This document shows, piece after piece, positions 6,404-8,110 of a DNA stretch of 8,110 nt. The position numbers and the translations under genes are program-made. The stretch covers positions 1 to 8,110 of the forward strand of contig RGTE01000051.1 in NCBI GenBank assembly GCA_010025475.1, read 5' to 3'. The first letter of the stretch is position 1; the number at the start of each line of letters is the position of its first letter. Source of the stretch: Verrucomicrobiota bacterium. GTDB taxonomy: Bacteria; Verrucomicrobiota; Verrucomicrobiia; Methylacidiphilales; Verrucolacustridaceae. The notes under the pieces were generated by a model. The model ran no database searches. It saw only the letters and a list, made by a program, of their open reading frames with translations, and was not told the origin of the DNA.

Positions 6404-7185
6404 CGGGTAATATTGCGGATGGGGCGGGGCGCGATAGAAAGGGGAAGTAGCCGGAGGATCCAGCGGAGAAGGTCGGGGGGGCGGATGGGAAAATTTTCCA
6501 GATGGCGGGCCTTCACATTCTTTTTTTCAAGGAGGCAGGCATAAACGTGGGCCGTGCCGCCGGTGAAGGTGGCCTGGCCGGGGCGGCCAGGACGCGGGAG
6601 TCTGCGGAGGATCCGGGCGATTTTCTGGCGAGCCCGCATCCATTCGTCCGGGGAGGGGGGCTGACGGGGAAGAAGGGTGTCGCGGACAGCCACGCAGCCG
6701 ACATCGAGACTTTGAATCCGAGGTCTCCGGGGATGGAGGGAATCGATCGCCTCCAGGCTGCCTCCCCCGAGGTCGAGATGGTAGCGGGGCCGGGGCGCGC
6801 GACCCAGGGAGCGGGCGGCCAAAGCGATGAGTTTTCCTTCCTCGTGCCCGGTGAGCATGAGAACGGATTGGCCGAGGATTTTGGCGGCAGGCTGTAGAAA
6901 AGCCCGCCGGTTACGGGACCGGCGGAGAGCCCCGGTGCCCACGGCGGCCACCTTGTCCGCATGAAAGGCGGCGATTTTTTTTTGCAGGGAGGACAGAACG
7001 CGAAGGGCCCGGTGGACGGCGGCGGGTTGGAGCTTGCCGGTGACGGCCACGCCCTCTCCCAGACGCACGGGGTAGGCCTTTTCATGAAAAATGTGCAGGG
7101 CACCTTTCCTCTGTTCGGCAAGGAGCAGCTTGAAGGTGTTGGAGCCGAGATCGAGCACGGCCCCGCGGAAGGTGGCGGATGGCAT
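6400..7185 (-). CDS. PPX/GppA-family phosphatase domain protein (short form)
   Basis: The protein has 261 residues with an ASKHA-type ATPase-like fold. Motifs in order: VLDLGSNTFKLLLAE (10-24, phosphate loop 1), VGTGALRRSRNRRAFL (82-97), LTGHEEG (111-117, catalytic-Glu region), HLDLGGGSLEAI (136-147, phosphate loop 2) and FTGGTAHVYA near the C-terminal third. The family removes phosphate from polyphosphate chains or converts pppGpp to ppGpp. The usual N-terminal unit is about 300 residues; this one stops soon after the FTGGTA block with RPIRNITR and lacks the following RADxxxxG and GLREG blocks, so it is shorter than a classic enzyme. Frame continues open upstream of 7185, but only from this ATG does the sequence look like the family. 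It heads the minus-strand operon, divergent from serS, with no Shine-Dalgarno before the ATG. Confidence 0.85.
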   Translation of the reverse strand: MPSATFRGAVLDLGSNTFKLLLAEQRKGALHIFHEKAYPVRLGEGVAVTGKLQPAAVHRALRVLSSLQKKIAAFHADKVAAVGTGALRRSRNRRAFLQPAAKILGQSVLMLTGHEEGKLIALAARSLGRAPRPRYHLDLGGGSLEAIDSLHPRRPRIQSLDVGCVAVRDTLLPRQPPSPDEWMRARQKIARILRRLPRPGRPGQATFTGGTAHVYACLLEKKNVKARHLENFPIRPPDLLRWILRLLPLSIAPRPIRNITR

Positions 7186-7270
7186 CCAAGTTTTAAAGCG
7201 TCTCGCCGTCCGGGCGGCAAAACCTTTGGCAGGCCTCGACGGAAAGGGTCTGAATAGGTTGAATACCCCG
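7186..7270. promoter_or_regulatory. divergent intergenic region with candidate operon promoter
   Basis: These 85 bases separate the two divergent starts. On the minus strand, TTGCCG (7215-7220) and TTTAAA (7192-7197) lie 17 bases apart, each matching four of six positions of the sigma-70 consensus. The -10-like box ends six bases before the PPX ATG, so the mRNA would have almost no leader, which agrees with the lack of a ribosome binding site there. On the plus strand TTGGCA (7226-7231) is a possible -35 for serS, but no good -10 follows. An AGG at 7256-7258 is the only weak Shine-Dalgarno for serS. All promoter calls are inference. Confidence 0.35.
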
Positions 7271-8110
7271 ATGCTGGACATCGCGCTGATCCGCAAAGAT
7301 CCCGAGGGGGTCCGGCAGCGTCTGCTCACGCGGGGCCAAGGGGCGGCCAACGGGCTGGCCAAGGTTCTGGAGGCGGATGAGGAACGCCGCAAGCTGATTG
7401 GGGAGGTGGAAAAGCTGAAGGCCGAGCGGAACACCATCAGCAAGGAGATCGGCGTCCGAAAGGGGAAAGGGCAGTCGGCCGATGATCTGATGGCCGGGAT
7501 GAAGGAGAAGTCGGACCGGATCGCGGAGCTGGACCGGTTGACCGCCGAAGTGGAAGCCAAACAGGAATCCCTACTCCTAAATATCCCGAACATTCCCTGG
7601 GAGGATTGCCCCAAGGGGGCAGGGGCGGCGGACAACCCGGTCGTGTCTACGTGGGGGAATCCTAAGAAATTTGATTTCAAGCCCCTCGACCACGTGACGC
7701 TGGGTGAGAAGCTGGGGATCCTGGATTTCACATCGGCAGCCAAGGTCTCGGGAAGCGGCTTTGCGGTCTATCGAGGGGCAGGGGCGAGGCTGGAGAGAGC
7801 CCTGATCCAGTGGATGTTGAACCTGCATTCCGAAGGCCACGGCTACACCGAGGTATCTCCGCCTTTCCTTGTGCGGGAGGCGAGCATGGTGGGGACGGGT
7901 CAGCTGCCGAAGTTCCGCGAGGACATGTATGCGACCGAGGGCGGAGAGCTGTTCCTGGTGCCGACGGCCGAGGTGCCGGTGACCAACCTGCACCGGGAGG
8001 AGATTTTGGCGGAAGGGGATTTGCCGAAGAAGTATGCCGCCTACACGCCCTGCTTCCGGCGGGAGGCGGGCAGCGCCGGCAAAGAGACGCGGGGTCTGGC
8101 CCGGATGCAC
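7271..8110 (+). CDS. serS: seryl-tRNA synthetase SerS (5' portion, cut by window end)
   Basis: The first 280 codons are present, open to the last base, about two thirds of a typical 420-430-residue enzyme. SerS charges tRNA-Ser with serine in the cytoplasm. It starts with the standard MLDIALIRKDPEGVRQRL, followed by the long antiparallel coiled-coil arm that grips the long variable arm of tRNA-Ser (about residues 30-100, rich in E, K, R and L) and the LLLNIPNIP segment. The class II catalytic domain follows with GSGFAVYRGAGARLERAL, the motif 1 region ending in YTEVSPPFLV, the serine-binding TAEVPVTNLHREEIL, and motif 2, FRREAGSAGKETRGLARMH, where the window stops. The ATG at 7271 gives the exact family N-terminus. 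It is divergent from the PPX-headed operon. Only the 3' end is missing, by window truncation. Confidence 0.95.
   Translation, partial: MLDIALIRKDPEGVRQRLLTRGQGAANGLAKVLEADEERRKLIGEVEKLKAERNTISKEIGVRKGKGQSADDLMAGMKEKSDRIAELDRLTAEVEAKQESLLLNIPNIPWEDCPKGAGAADNPVVSTWGNPKKFDFKPLDHVTLGEKLGILDFTSAAKVSGSGFAVYRGAGARLERALIQWMLNLHSEGHGYTEVSPPFLVREASMVGTGQLPKFREDMYATEGGELFLVPTAEVPVTNLHREEILAEGDLPKKYAAYTPCFRREAGSAGKETRGLARMH

Noticed and set aside
7186..7743. Extending the PPX-like protein upstream to 7743
   Set aside because: The added 186 residues are antisense to serS and Ser/Arg/Pro-rich; family similarity begins only after the ATG at 7185.
7577..8110. Long open frame on the minus strand opposite serS
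   Set aside because: The plus strand encodes unmistakable SerS; the antisense frame is rich in R, P, H and L without any family motif, as expected for a GC-rich shadow.

Overview
The window is a compact, GC-rich (roughly 60%) stretch of bacterial chromosome with nine protein genes, the last cut by the window edge. I see no RNA genes, insertion sequences or CRISPR array. The gene content (a stand-alone four-helix bundle protein, a separate E2 acyltransferase, a CrtI-type desaturase beside rsmA) and a REP-like 'GGGACGGGTGCCCC' palindrome would fit a member of the Verrucomicrobiota or a neighbouring PVC lineage. That placement is an impression from sequence style, not a demonstrated fact.

Layout. 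Positions 45-485 (+) hold a small four-helix bundle protein. It is followed by about 120 noncoding bases rich in overlapping hairpins, then a complete E2 dihydrolipoamide acyltransferase gene (606-1838, +). That gene converges on a long minus-strand gene string, with a short palindromic spacer (1839-1893) between them. Read in transcription order from 7185 down to 1894, the minus-strand genes are: a PPX/GppA-type phosphatase domain, an HD-domain protein, a membrane-anchored alkaline-phosphatase-fold protein, rsmA (ksgA), a NUDIX hydrolase and a CrtI-family carotenoid desaturase. Junctions are very tight (ATGA overlap, 41-bp gap, CTGA overlap, 26-bp overlap, ATGA overlap), so a single translationally coupled operon is likely. 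It is divergent from serS (7271 to the end, +, partial) across an 85-bp spacer.

How the genes fit together. The operon mixes a housekeeping rRNA methyltransferase, phosphate or polyphosphate and nucleotide-type enzymes, and a carotenoid desaturase. PPX/GppA and HD domains are often joined in one protein but here are two coupled genes. The NUDIX protein resembles the IPP-isomerase/YfcD branch and overlaps the desaturase start, which suggests an isoprenoid link, but it lacks the catalytic Cys expected of a type I IPP isomerase.

The most striking observations are two. The alkaline-phosphatase-fold protein keeps the family framework but appears to have lost its nucleophilic serine and every metal ligand I can align, so it looks like a conserved pseudoenzyme. 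Immediately downstream, rsmA has no in-frame ATG, GTG or TTG that would include its SAM-binding motif; its only sensible start is a CTG overlapping the upstream TGA (CTGA).
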